Source: Desulfosarcina sp.
Lineage (GTDB): Bacteria > Desulfobacterota > Desulfobacteria > Desulfobacterales > Desulfosarcinaceae
Length of the DNA stretch: 12,403 nucleotides
Direction of reading: 5' to 3'
Assembly (NCBI GenBank): GCA_018224455.1
Contig: JAGTUY010000267.1
Span: 1 to 12,403, forward strand
The notes beneath the pieces were generated by a model. The model did no database searches. It was not told the DNA's origin and saw only the letters and a program-made list of their open reading frames with translations. The position numbers and the translations under genes were made by a program. Of the stretch, positions 1 through 5,625 are shown in pieces (position 1 is the first letter of the stretch; each line of letters starts with the position of its first letter).

Positions 1-336
1 GTCCAGTATGTTTTGGCTGTCCCCGAAAACAAACAACTCTTAAAATATCGCTTACCGTGCTTCCAAGTTGAAAGGAATGCACGACCATGACAGATAACCA
101 TTATTTTACAAAATTGTCCTTTTGAAACTGAACAAACCTGAGTAGCCCCCTGACGGATATATGTCAAAGCACCAGCAGAAGCATACAAAGACCTCTGTCC
201 AATCGCGGTGTTATGCGGGGTGTAAAACAGATCAACAACAGGGCACCCCAGACCTTCAAAGACGGCAAAGCGGAATACGGGCCGCGTCGTGTTGAGGTGT
301 CCCATATCAGGGTCCAAGGAAAAATTTAGGATTCGG
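1..336 (-). other. Open partial reading frame at left edge, unrecognised
   Basis: The minus strand has no stop codon from about position 336 to the window edge, roughly 110 codons, with a possible ATG at about 306. The translation is rich in Cys and aromatic residues (it includes VFEGLGCPVVDLFY) and I recognise no family in it. No convincing Shine-Dalgarno sequence precedes the ATG. It could be the 5' part of a gene continuing outside the window, a decayed gene, or chance; the odd composition makes chance quite possible. Confidence 0.2.
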
Positions 337-640
337 GGATGCCTCGGATTAATAAAATAAAATAGTTGGCAATTTATTCTAACACTGCAATAAAAGAAGG
401 ACAGATTCAACAAAATTGATAGGTAAAACAATCGATAATCAGCATGTGGGAATGATCTATTCCGGGCAACCCCAATTGGGATGATGATTCTGGTAAAAGC
501 AGACCTGAAGGCCCTCGGATTTCCTGCACGTTCAATTTTCACGGAAATGTTCGGTTTTTAGGCACTGCGTTCGAGAGCCATCATAACCATTTAGCGCCGG
601 CCCGTTCGTCGGCCATAGCCGCAACCACAAATTGGAGGCC
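337..640. other. Intergenic region upstream of the YceI gene
   Basis: No gene is recognisable here. The stretch around 350-420 is AT-rich, and a short palindrome (CCCAATTGGG) lies near 472-481. The promoter of the downstream secreted-protein gene must lie here, but I see no convincing -35/-10 pair. A clear ribosome binding site (GGAGG, six bases before the ATG) closes the region. Confidence 0.5.
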
Positions 641-644
641 TATC

Positions 645-1241
645 ATGAAAAAGATCATCAAAAACACGGTATACTTTTTCTCTGCCTTTTTCATCTTTTC
701 ACACGCACAGGCAGCCGCACCCGAATGGAGGTTAGATTTTGATCATACGGGCCTTTATTTCAGCATCGATCACATCTATTCCACCGTGAGAGGACATTTC
801 GATCAATTCGAAGGTACCGTAATGTTCTCACCCGATGACCTGGCAAACAGCCGTTTCGATTTCGAGGTCGAGATAAAGAGCATCAATACCAACAACAGCA
901 AGAGGGACAGACATCTCAACTCTGCCGACTTCTTTGATTCTAAAAAATTTCCGACTATGACCTTTAAAAGCCATGCCATTACACACGTCAAAGACAATCA
1001 GTACACAGTCGACGGTACGCTGACAATTAAGGGTGTCAGCAAGGAGATATCGTTGCCGTTTATATTTTTCGGCAAAAAGGATTTTCCGTTCGACAAGAAA
1101 CTCGAAGTAGCCGGTTTCGAGGCCCGAATGACCCTCGATCGCTTGGCATATAACGTGGGCAGCGGCAAATATGTCGACATGGGTGTCGTCGGTCAGGACG
1201 TGGAAGTGTTGATCAGCATAGAGGTGCTTCGTGAAAAATAA
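645..1241 (+). CDS. Secreted YceI-family lipid-binding protein
   Basis: This 198-residue protein begins with a signal peptide: a basic MKKIIKN start, a hydrophobic core at about residues 8-19, and an AQA cleavage site at residues 21-23. The mature part is a YceI-like domain. Family signatures are the WRLDFDHTGLYFSIDH-type opening, the F..FEG.V.F..DDL.NS.F.F.V...SI.TN..KRD.HL.S.DFFD..KFP.M.FKS block, and a central L.IKGVS.E..LPF segment. YceI proteins form a lipocalin-like beta-barrel that binds isoprenoid lipids, usually in the periplasm. Length is normal (about 190) and the protein looks intact. A strong GGAGG lies six bases before the ATG. It stands alone, with an inverted repeat just downstream, so nothing links it to a specific pathway. 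The family call is secure; the ligand is unknown. Confidence 0.93.
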   Translation: MKKIIKNTVYFFSAFFIFSHAQAAAPEWRLDFDHTGLYFSIDHIYSTVRGHFDQFEGTVMFSPDDLANSRFDFEVEIKSINTNNSKRDRHLNSADFFDSKKFPTMTFKSHAITHVKDNQYTVDGTLTIKGVSKEISLPFIFFGKKDFPFDKKLEVAGFEARMTLDRLAYNVGSGKYVDMGVVGQDVEVLISIEVLREK

Positions 1242-1252
1242 AGTGCCCCGCA

Positions 1253-1268
1253 GATGTTCCCGAACATC
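1253..1268. repeat. 16-bp inverted repeat after the YceI gene
   Basis: The arms GATGTTC and GAACATC are perfect complements separated by two bases, 11 bases after the YceI stop codon. There is no T-run, so a rho-independent terminator is unlikely. It could be an operator-type dyad or chance. Confidence 0.35.
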
Positions 1269-1391
1269 CGTGATGCCTTTGAACGAATTACCCGCAGCCG
1301 CGATCCCAAGCCGCGCGCTTGAACGAAAGAGCATCTGACATACCACTGGGAAAGGGCGCCCCCCAGAAAATAGCGCCTTGGGCAACAAACC

Positions 1392-1668
1392 TATCTGAAT
1401 CCGCTCCATGAATGCAGCCAAGGGCAAATTTGCGCAGGCCGATCGCACGGCAGCCCAAAACATGGTGGTTGCCGCCCAGCAAAACAATCTGACGCGCACC
1501 ATCTACCTGGGCGGATTAGGGGAAGTGGATCACGAGTCGCTCAGCAAGCATCTCAAATCGCGGCATGAGGTGGAAAAAATACTGATGGGCGCGTCCGTAC
1601 CGGTTACCAACCTGCGTGCCGCCATGATTTTAAGGGCCGGCAGCGCCTCCGAAAAATCAGCAGGTTGA
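1392..1668 (+). pseudogene. Broken NAD(P)-binding (NmrA/YbjT-like) epimerase-family fragment
   Basis: The frame from 1408 encodes the middle of an atypical SDR/NmrA-like protein: FAQADR.AAQNMV.AA..N.L.R.IYLGGLGE, then LSKHLKSRHEVEKIL and VPVTNLRAAMIL..GSAS. Known members read YLIHSM immediately before this block. Here tat-ctg (YL, 1392-1397) is followed by one surplus base at about 1398, then atc-cgc-tcc-atg (IRSM), so a single-base insertion separates the two frames. The Rossmann glycine motif expected further upstream is not readable in any frame, and after GSAS the protein stops within five codons, losing the large C-terminal half. The gene is thus truncated at both ends and frameshifted. 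The original product was probably a nucleoside-diphosphate-sugar epimerase-like oxidoreductase; its substrate cannot be inferred. Confidence 0.75.
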
Positions 1669-1728
1669 CTTGGTCCGACAAGGATTAAAGCAGGAGGATT
1701 AACAGGTTTATCCAACGAATATCTTCGA

Positions 1729-2748
1729 TCAAAAGCCGGTCACTTTGTTCCGGCCCGTATTTTTGGACTGGTACAGGGCCTCATCCGCCCGGTTGACAAA
1801 CTCTTCAGCGGTTTCACCTTTTTTGTAGTTGGTCACGCCAAAGGAAAGGCTGATCTTTCCCAAGCTTTCCCCGGTGCTTTTCTTTTTCAAATCCAGCCGC
1901 TCAAAGGCAAGGCGCATATCGTTGGCCAGTTTCATGGCCCCGTCAAATGGGGTATCAGGCAGCAGAATGGCAAACTCTTCGCCACCCAGCCGTGCCGCCA
2001 GGTCCCTTCCCTTGATAGATTCCTTAATAGTAGCGGCCACCATCCTGATAACATTATCTCCTACCAGATGGCCATGGGTATCATTGACTTTCTTAAAGTG
2101 ATCGATGTCGGCAATAATCAGGCAAAGGGAAGTTCCATCGGCTCTGGCTTTGCTTATTGTTTCCTTCAGCTTTTTTCCAAATCCACGGCGATTGTCAATT
2201 CGGGTCAAGGGGTCCTTGAGCGCTTCATCGCGGTAACGGGCTAACTTGGTTTTCAGTTGATCGATTTCAAGGGTCGCCTGTTCGAGTTGTTCTTTGAAAG
2301 ATCCACTTGAGGATTCCAGGCTTTTTATTTCATGCTTGATTTGATCAACGATCCGTTCCAGATCCGACTCCGACAGGTTGGATACTATTGATTCATTGAT
2401 TGTTCCCAGATTTTTTTCGGACTGGGAGAAATGCTGATTCGTGGTTTGGATTGCGCCGATGATTTCAGCAAAAACTTTATTCAGTTCTTCGCGAACCAGC
2501 GTGCTTACCGTTTCCGCTTCACCGGCGATATACTGATTAAAAAGCTGACGACAGACTTCTTCGGAGAAAGTCCCGTTGCTTTGCAGATGATTGTCTATCG
2601 CGGTGTTCAGCTCTTTATTTTTGCCGGATGCATATTCATACCAGATGCAGTAGTTCAACGGGTCCGTGGGAAGACCATGTTTGCCGATCATTTCCAGGGC
2701 AAGGCGCAGATACTGCCGGGAATTATCTATACTGTCATCGTATTGCAT
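1729..2748 (-). CDS. GGDEF-domain diguanylate cyclase
   Basis: This protein makes cyclic di-GMP from two GTP. From the ATG at 2748 it has 339 residues. A helical N-terminal domain (about 1-75) contains the LNYCIWYEYASG.N.ELN motif seen in many soluble diguanylate cyclases. A coiled linker (about 85-175) follows, then a complete GGDEF domain opening with DPLTRIDNR (179 onward). The active-site motif GGEEF is at 255-259, and the metal-binding ADIDHFKKVND segment is at about 213-223. There is no membrane segment. The autoinhibitory I-site (RxxD five residues before GGEEF) reads KGRD, so its first Arg is Lys. A TTG 21 bases further upstream is in frame, but AGGA at 2756-2759 sits seven bases before the ATG and favours 2748. 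It is monocistronic, and the input signal is unknown. Confidence 0.93.
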   Translation of the reverse strand: MQYDDSIDNSRQYLRLALEMIGKHGLPTDPLNYCIWYEYASGKNKELNTAIDNHLQSNGTFSEEVCRQLFNQYIAGEAETVSTLVREELNKVFAEIIGAIQTTNQHFSQSEKNLGTINESIVSNLSESDLERIVDQIKHEIKSLESSSGSFKEQLEQATLEIDQLKTKLARYRDEALKDPLTRIDNRRGFGKKLKETISKARADGTSLCLIIADIDHFKKVNDTHGHLVGDNVIRMVAATIKESIKGRDLAARLGGEEFAILLPDTPFDGAMKLANDMRLAFERLDLKKKSTGESLGKISLSFGVTNYKKGETAEEFVNRADEALYQSKNTGRNKVTGF

Positions 2749-2898
2749 ACCACGATCCTTTTTTTGCAAGGGGTGACAACCACATTCTTCCAGGGGTATT
2801 GATAACCCAGGTGCTTATGCTGCAGGATAGGAACACCCATCCCCAATTTCAGTCAGCCGGTAGGTTGTTCTTTTTTAGAAGGACAGGGAAAAACAGTC

Positions 2899-3090
2899 AA
2901 CATAAATAATGGGAAACAGACGCCGATGAAAGGACATCTTGTCTTCATCGCACAGCATGCGACGGCGACATGCTGCCGGGGATGTCTGAGGAAATGGCAC
3001 CGGATTGAAAAGGGTAGGGCGCTCGCGGATGATGAAATCCGGTTTGTGGTGGAGTTGGTGATGGGGTGGATCGGGGACCAGATCCAATAG
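2899..3090 (+). pseudogene. C-terminal fragment of a DUF4186 protein
   Basis: The frame through the ATG at 2926 reads NNGKQTPMKGH, then FIAQHATATCCRGCL.KWH.I.KGRAL and VVELVMGWI, ending at TAG 3088-3090. This matches what I know of the C-terminal half of DUF4186 proteins, including the invariant ATATCCRGCL.KWH stretch with paired cysteines. The match starts before the ATG (NNGKQTP), so the ATG is not the native start. The N-terminal half expected upstream is not found in any frame; the same frame is open back to 2806 but does not resemble the family. It is probably a 5'-truncated remnant. DUF4186 has no known function. Confidence 0.72.
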
Positions 3091-3150
3091 GTTGAAATTT
3101 TTCTGGTAACATTGATAGGCACAATTGGCCCGACTGAAAAATCAATATTT

Positions 3151-3432
3151 TCAAGCGGCCAGAGAAGTGGCCGCCGGAACAATGCTTTCCAAGGTTGGAT
3201 TCCCGGATGGCCCAAGCATGCGGCAGATAGCCGGTTTTTGTTTGTTGAGTTGTTTGCAAATGTCATCCATGGCACCAGATGCATTGATATAGTCTCGAAG
3301 CATGATGCGGCCGGCTGTGATCTCACCATCCAGGATCATGTTGATCGCTTCTATGATAAGTCCTTTTCGGAACTCAGGATCCTTTTCAGCCCTGGCAACA
3401 GCCAATTCTTTGAATTCTCTTGAAAGCGGCAC
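3151..3432 (-). CDS. Antitoxin of a HI1419/HI1420-like type II toxin-antitoxin pair
   Basis: This 93-residue protein opens with PLSREFKEL..ARAE.DPEFRK, continues with AINMIL.GE...G...LRDYINA, and ends with a short helix-turn-helix (about 54-82, ending RMLGPSGNPTLESI). This is the pattern of probable addiction-module antidote proteins (XRE-like), which bind the operator and neutralise a RelE/ParE-type toxin. The GTG start is favoured because the toxin stop TAG overlaps it by one base (TAGTG) and GGGAG lies upstream. The toxin-first gene order is typical of the family. The protein ends LAA soon after NPTLESI, somewhat short. Reading ENIDFSVG in a neighbouring frame just past the stop would resemble the usual tail, so a small 3' frameshift is possible. 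Function is inferred from family and context. Confidence 0.78.
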   Translation of the reverse strand: MPLSREFKELAVARAEKDPEFRKGLIIEAINMILDGEITAGRIMLRDYINASGAMDDICKQLNKQKPAICRMLGPSGNPTLESIVPAATSLAA

Positions 3433-3790
3433 TATGCTTCTCCCTTCCGCTCACGTTTCTTGTAGTCAGCCCAAAAAGCTTGAGCTTTCCCGATATCTGC
3501 AGTCTGTAATTTTTTGGTCTTTTTGGCTCCTCCGGATAAAAGGATTACCAGCTTGGTACCATCCCATCCGTAATAGACCCGGTATCCTGGCCCCCAATCA
3601 ATCCTTAATTCGGAGATACCCTTGCCCACAAATTTGGAATCGCCTGTGTTGCCTGCTCTGAACCGTGTAATGGCAGCTGTAATCTTGACAGCAGCCATGC
3701 CTTTACCCGTTTAAAAAACTTCGCAAAAGGCTGGTGGCCGGATTCATCCACGTAATATCTGACATTGATTTCGTCCGGCTTCTTATGCAT
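3432..3790 (-). pseudogene. RelE/ParE-superfamily (Gp49-like) toxin, frameshifted
   Basis: Two adjacent frames together make one toxin. The ATG at 3790 starts MHKKPDEINVRYYVDESG, then HQPFAKFF, and runs to about 3710. A frame one base away (3698 to 3432) continues AAVKITAAITRF, GISELRIDWGPGYRVYY, LVILLSGG.KK and a final KAQAFWADYKKR. This is the full HI1419/Gp49-like order, about 119 residues if one missing base is restored between about 3702 and 3710. The ATG at 3698 alone would lack the first strand and helix, so an active product from it is unlikely. The broken copy may be genuine inactivation or a sequencing indel. The predicted activity of intact relatives is translation-dependent mRNA cleavage. 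No Shine-Dalgarno sequence is visible before 3790. Confidence 0.8.
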
Positions 3791-3792
3791 AT

Positions 3793-3819
3793 TGAATACA
3801 TATATGTTAACATTGTCAA
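3793..3819 (-). promoter_or_regulatory. Candidate promoter/operator of the toxin-antitoxin pair
   Basis: On the minus strand TTGACA (3814-3819) lies just upstream of the toxin ATG. A weak -10 candidate TATTCA (3793-3798) follows after only 15 bases. The spacer holds the perfect palindrome ATGTTAACAT (3804-3813), a plausible site for autoregulation by the antitoxin. The expected transcript would be leaderless or nearly so. The assignment rests on position and motif only. Confidence 0.45.
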
Positions 3820-4142
3820 GGGTTGGTTTGTATTATTTCGGTGGGCAAAACGACAGTAGGCTAACACATTGCCATAAAGAATTCGCAAGAAAAATTTGTC
3901 AAGGCCCTGCTGGCTCTTTGCTCCAGATGCCAAAATGAACTCCGGGTTAGCCGGATGGGCACGCAGAATCGACCACGGTTATCATAATCCATTTTTTGTC
4001 AAGAAAAACTGCGAGGGCCATATTGGTGTCTCAAAATGGGTGTTAGTAAAAATTGTTGTCACTTAAAGTCATGTCGAGAAAAGTGAAATCATCTGATTGC
4101 ATGATCCGCTTCCGGATAGACGGCGTTTTGGGAGGTCCGTCC
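3820..4142. other. Intergenic region with repeated CTTGACA motifs
   Basis: No gene is recognisable on either strand. The minus strand carries CTTGACA at 3897-3903 and 3997-4003, in addition to the toxin promoter copy at 3814-3820. None has a good -10 at the usual distance. A minus-strand frame over 3703-3933 runs through the toxin and shows no family resemblance. Confidence 0.45.
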
Positions 4143-4805
4143 TCAGGCTCCTTGCTGGTGGTGGAGGCGCGGCGGCTCATGAGCATGACGCTTTATTGAT
4201 TGATAACGCTCAATTTGGATGCCTGGGTCTTGACCCGTCCGGCAAATCTTCTCTTCAATCGGATTGTCAAATACCACTGCAAAGCCCCTATCCTGAGAGC
4301 GCATCACCGTTCCCATTACGCTGGGCTTTTTTTCGGAGGCAGACACCGGGAACTGGAGGTTGATCCGTTGTCCATCCTTGATTGCTCTCCAGTTGCCGAT
4401 ATAGATGCCTCCCGCACTGACGTCTCTGACCAGATCCCGATACGTCACCGAGTTGACGGTATATTTCACAGCGAACGCGGCGGCGAGGCGGGGATAGCAG
4501 CGTCGATCCGACCCTGTTTTCATGGCGACGTTCATCTTCTCCCGAAGCTTGCCGGAGCACCTGAATATCACCACCCGTCTTGCCGGAAGGGTGATATCCT
4601 CACCTGTGACCAGGTTGCGGCCCTTTCGTTCCTTCTTGTCCAGGACGCAGAATTTGCCGAACCCGCTTACCAGCAGATCATCACCTGACGCCAGTGTCAC
4701 CTTGATGATCTCAAGGAGGGATTCTACGACTTCACCGGATTGATTCTTGGGAAATCCGAGTTCATGGTAGACTTGTTTTATGACGCTCTGTTTGTTCAGT
4801 GCCAT
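4143..4805 (-). CDS. HU/IHF-type DNA-binding domain fused to a PilZ domain
   Basis: This 220-residue protein joins two domains. Residues 2-92 are an HU/IHF (closest to IHF-alpha) domain: ALNKQSVI opening, SGFGKF at 47-52, then KERKGRNLVTGEDITLPARR and a final VVIFR...KLREKMN. The DNA-intercalating Pro of the beta-arm tip (GRNP in IHF/HU) is Leu65 here. Residues 101-180 are a PilZ domain with the c-di-GMP motifs RCYPR (RxxxR, 102-106) and DVSAGG (DxSxxG, 128-133). It ends RGFAVVFDNP and is followed by a 38-residue tail of no known type. The start at 4805 is chosen because AGGAG precedes it by five bases and the HU domain begins exactly there; the frame extends upstream without homology. Inferred role: a nucleoid or regulatory DNA-binding protein whose activity responds to c-di-GMP. 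Domain calls are strong; the function is untested here. Confidence 0.9.
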   Translation of the reverse strand: MALNKQSVIKQVYHELGFPKNQSGEVVESLLEIIKVTLASGDDLLVSGFGKFCVLDKKERKGRNLVTGEDITLPARRVVIFRCSGKLREKMNVAMKTGSDRRCYPRLAAAFAVKYTVNSVTYRDLVRDVSAGGIYIGNWRAIKDGQRINLQFPVSASEKKPSVMGTVMRSQDRGFAVVFDNPIEEKICRTGQDPGIQIERYQSIKRHAHEPPRLHHQQGA

Positions 4806-4810
4806 GGTTT

Positions 4811-4815
4811 CTCCT
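4811..4815 (-). promoter_or_regulatory. Ribosome binding site fixing the HU-PilZ start
   Basis: AGGAG on the minus strand, five bases before the ATG at 4805. It rules against the longer in-frame start at 4874, which would add 23 residues unrelated to HU/IHF. Confidence 0.75.
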
Positions 4816-4833
4816 GCCTGATCCAGCCGATCA

Positions 4834-4944
4834 TCACGGTTCCAAAGAAGGTCTTGAACGATTGATCGTTTCACGGGTGTAAAGGATTAAAAACGAGCTC
4901 ATGGCGATGGTGGTGAGGCCCAGCAGATAAACTATCACTTTCAT
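4834..4944 (-). CDS. Possible 36-residue single-helix membrane protein
   Basis: An ATG at 4944, preceded by AGGAG nine bases upstream, opens a frame that begins MKVIVYLLGLTTIAM and continues SSFLILYTRETIN before stopping at 4834. Residues 3-22 form one clear hydrophobic helix followed by a charged YTRET turn, the usual shape of a small inner-membrane protein. It lies between the 41-bp upstream element and the HU-PilZ gene, on the same strand and 28 bases before it, so the two would be co-transcribed. After ETI the neighbouring frame reads QSFKTFFGTVMIGWIRQEK, which is also amphipathic. The gene may therefore be a frameshifted remnant of a slightly longer membrane protein. No family is assigned. 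Confidence 0.45.
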   Translation of the reverse strand: MKVIVYLLGLTTIAMSSFLILYTRETINRSRPSLEP

Positions 4945-4995
4945 CGTCAGTGACTCCTCTGGCAGACGGGTGTGGATATGTTAGATGAAACTACG

Positions 4996-5036
4996 CCACA
5001 TTTACAAAAATTCTTATTCTTGTCAAGGGGTTGGTG
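4996..5036 (-). promoter_or_regulatory. 41-bp conserved element upstream of HU-PilZ, copy A
   Basis: This element matches 7613-7653 at 36 of 41 positions, with the last 22 bases (5015-5036) identical. On the minus strand it reads CACCAACCCCTTGACA, then an A/G-rich stretch. TTGACA at 5021-5026 looks like a sigma70 -35 box, but no good -10 follows (TAAATG after 16 bases is the best). It lies about 190 bases before the HU-PilZ start and about 50 before the possible small membrane gene. It is a promoter or a regulator binding site. Confidence 0.6.
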
Positions 5037-5153
5037 CCTATGCGATCTGGAAAGTGGGTTTGTTGCAGGAGATTGATTTCAGACCACTGTCCCGAAATGC
5101 GATGATCTGAATGCATGATGGACAGGTTTCAGTAAGCATGGACGAACAGCCGG

Positions 5154-5546
5154 CTAACCCTCATCGGTGTTCGCGTCGCCAGCGGCGGCACCCAACAGGG
5201 CAGCGCGCTGGTCGGGGTCAAGGTACGTTGACGTCCAGTCGAGCGGGGTTATACCCTGGGTTGACGGTTGGGTAAGATTGGCGCCATTTTCGATGAGACA
5301 CCGGGCGACCGTGACATGACCGTTTCGCACGGCAAAATGAAGCGGCGTCAAACCAAAGCTGGGATCCACGGCGTTTACCGGGTGTCCTTTTTCAAGGAGT
5401 CTGCGAACTTTATCGATTTTGCCGGTCTTGGCTGCTTCATGAAGTTTGCAAAATTTCACATACCTGTAGAACGAGAGACCTTCCCTGATGAGAAAAACAA
5501 CAAGGACGACAACGATAATGGGCAAGATTTTGATAACGGTTTCCAT
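5154..5546 (-). CDS. Membrane-anchored ankyrin-repeat protein
   Basis: This 130-residue protein has an N-terminal hydrophobic segment (about residues 5-21: IKILPIIVVVLVVFLI) and then ankyrin repeats. Repeat units are about 33-62 (LHEAAKTGKIDKVRRLLEKG), 65-95 (GLTPLHFAVRNGH, then VARCLIENGANL) and a partial one at 98-120 (GITPLDW). The TPLHFA and TPLDW motifs are diagnostic. The helix probably anchors it in the inner membrane with the repeats in the cytoplasm as a protein-binding module. It follows murJ on the same strand after 79 bases and may be its third operon member. The partner is unknown. The Shine-Dalgarno sequence is weak. The fold is secure. Confidence 0.88.
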   Translation of the reverse strand: METVIKILPIIVVVLVVFLIREGLSFYRYVKFCKLHEAAKTGKIDKVRRLLEKGHPVNAVDPSFGLTPLHFAVRNGHVTVARCLIENGANLTQPSTQGITPLDWTSTYLDPDQRAALLGAAAGDANTDEG

Positions 5547-5625
5547 CGGTCAATTTCCAAAACAGACCCTACGATCCGATGTGTCGATGAGAAAAGTTAA
5601 GGGTAGCCCCATTGTATCAACCGGG

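Noticed and set aside
828..1502. 224-codon minus-strand frame opposite the YceI gene
   Set aside because: It lies antisense to a clear YceI gene and to the epimerase fragment, has no family resemblance, and its length is explained by the codon pattern of the real genes.
2760..2800. Sigma54-type promoter before the diguanylate cyclase (TGG...TTGC)
   Set aside because: The GG and GC pairs are 12 bases apart instead of 10, and the site is too close to the start codon.
2853..3329. 158-codon minus-strand frame
   Set aside because: It overlaps the antitoxin gene and the DUF4186 fragment; its Pro/His-rich translation resembles no protein.
3700..3715. Programmed -1 ribosomal frameshift in the toxin gene
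   Set aside because: Slipping at the T-run puts the ribosome on a TAA immediately, and no proper X-XXY-YYZ heptamer lies beyond it; an indel is simpler.
4200..4688. 162-codon plus-strand frame
   Set aside because: It is antisense to the well-supported HU-PilZ gene and has no recognisable motif or ribosome site.
4806..4874. N-terminal extension of the HU-PilZ protein to 4874
   Set aside because: The extra 23 residues do not resemble HU/IHF, and a strong AGGAG sits at the inner ATG.
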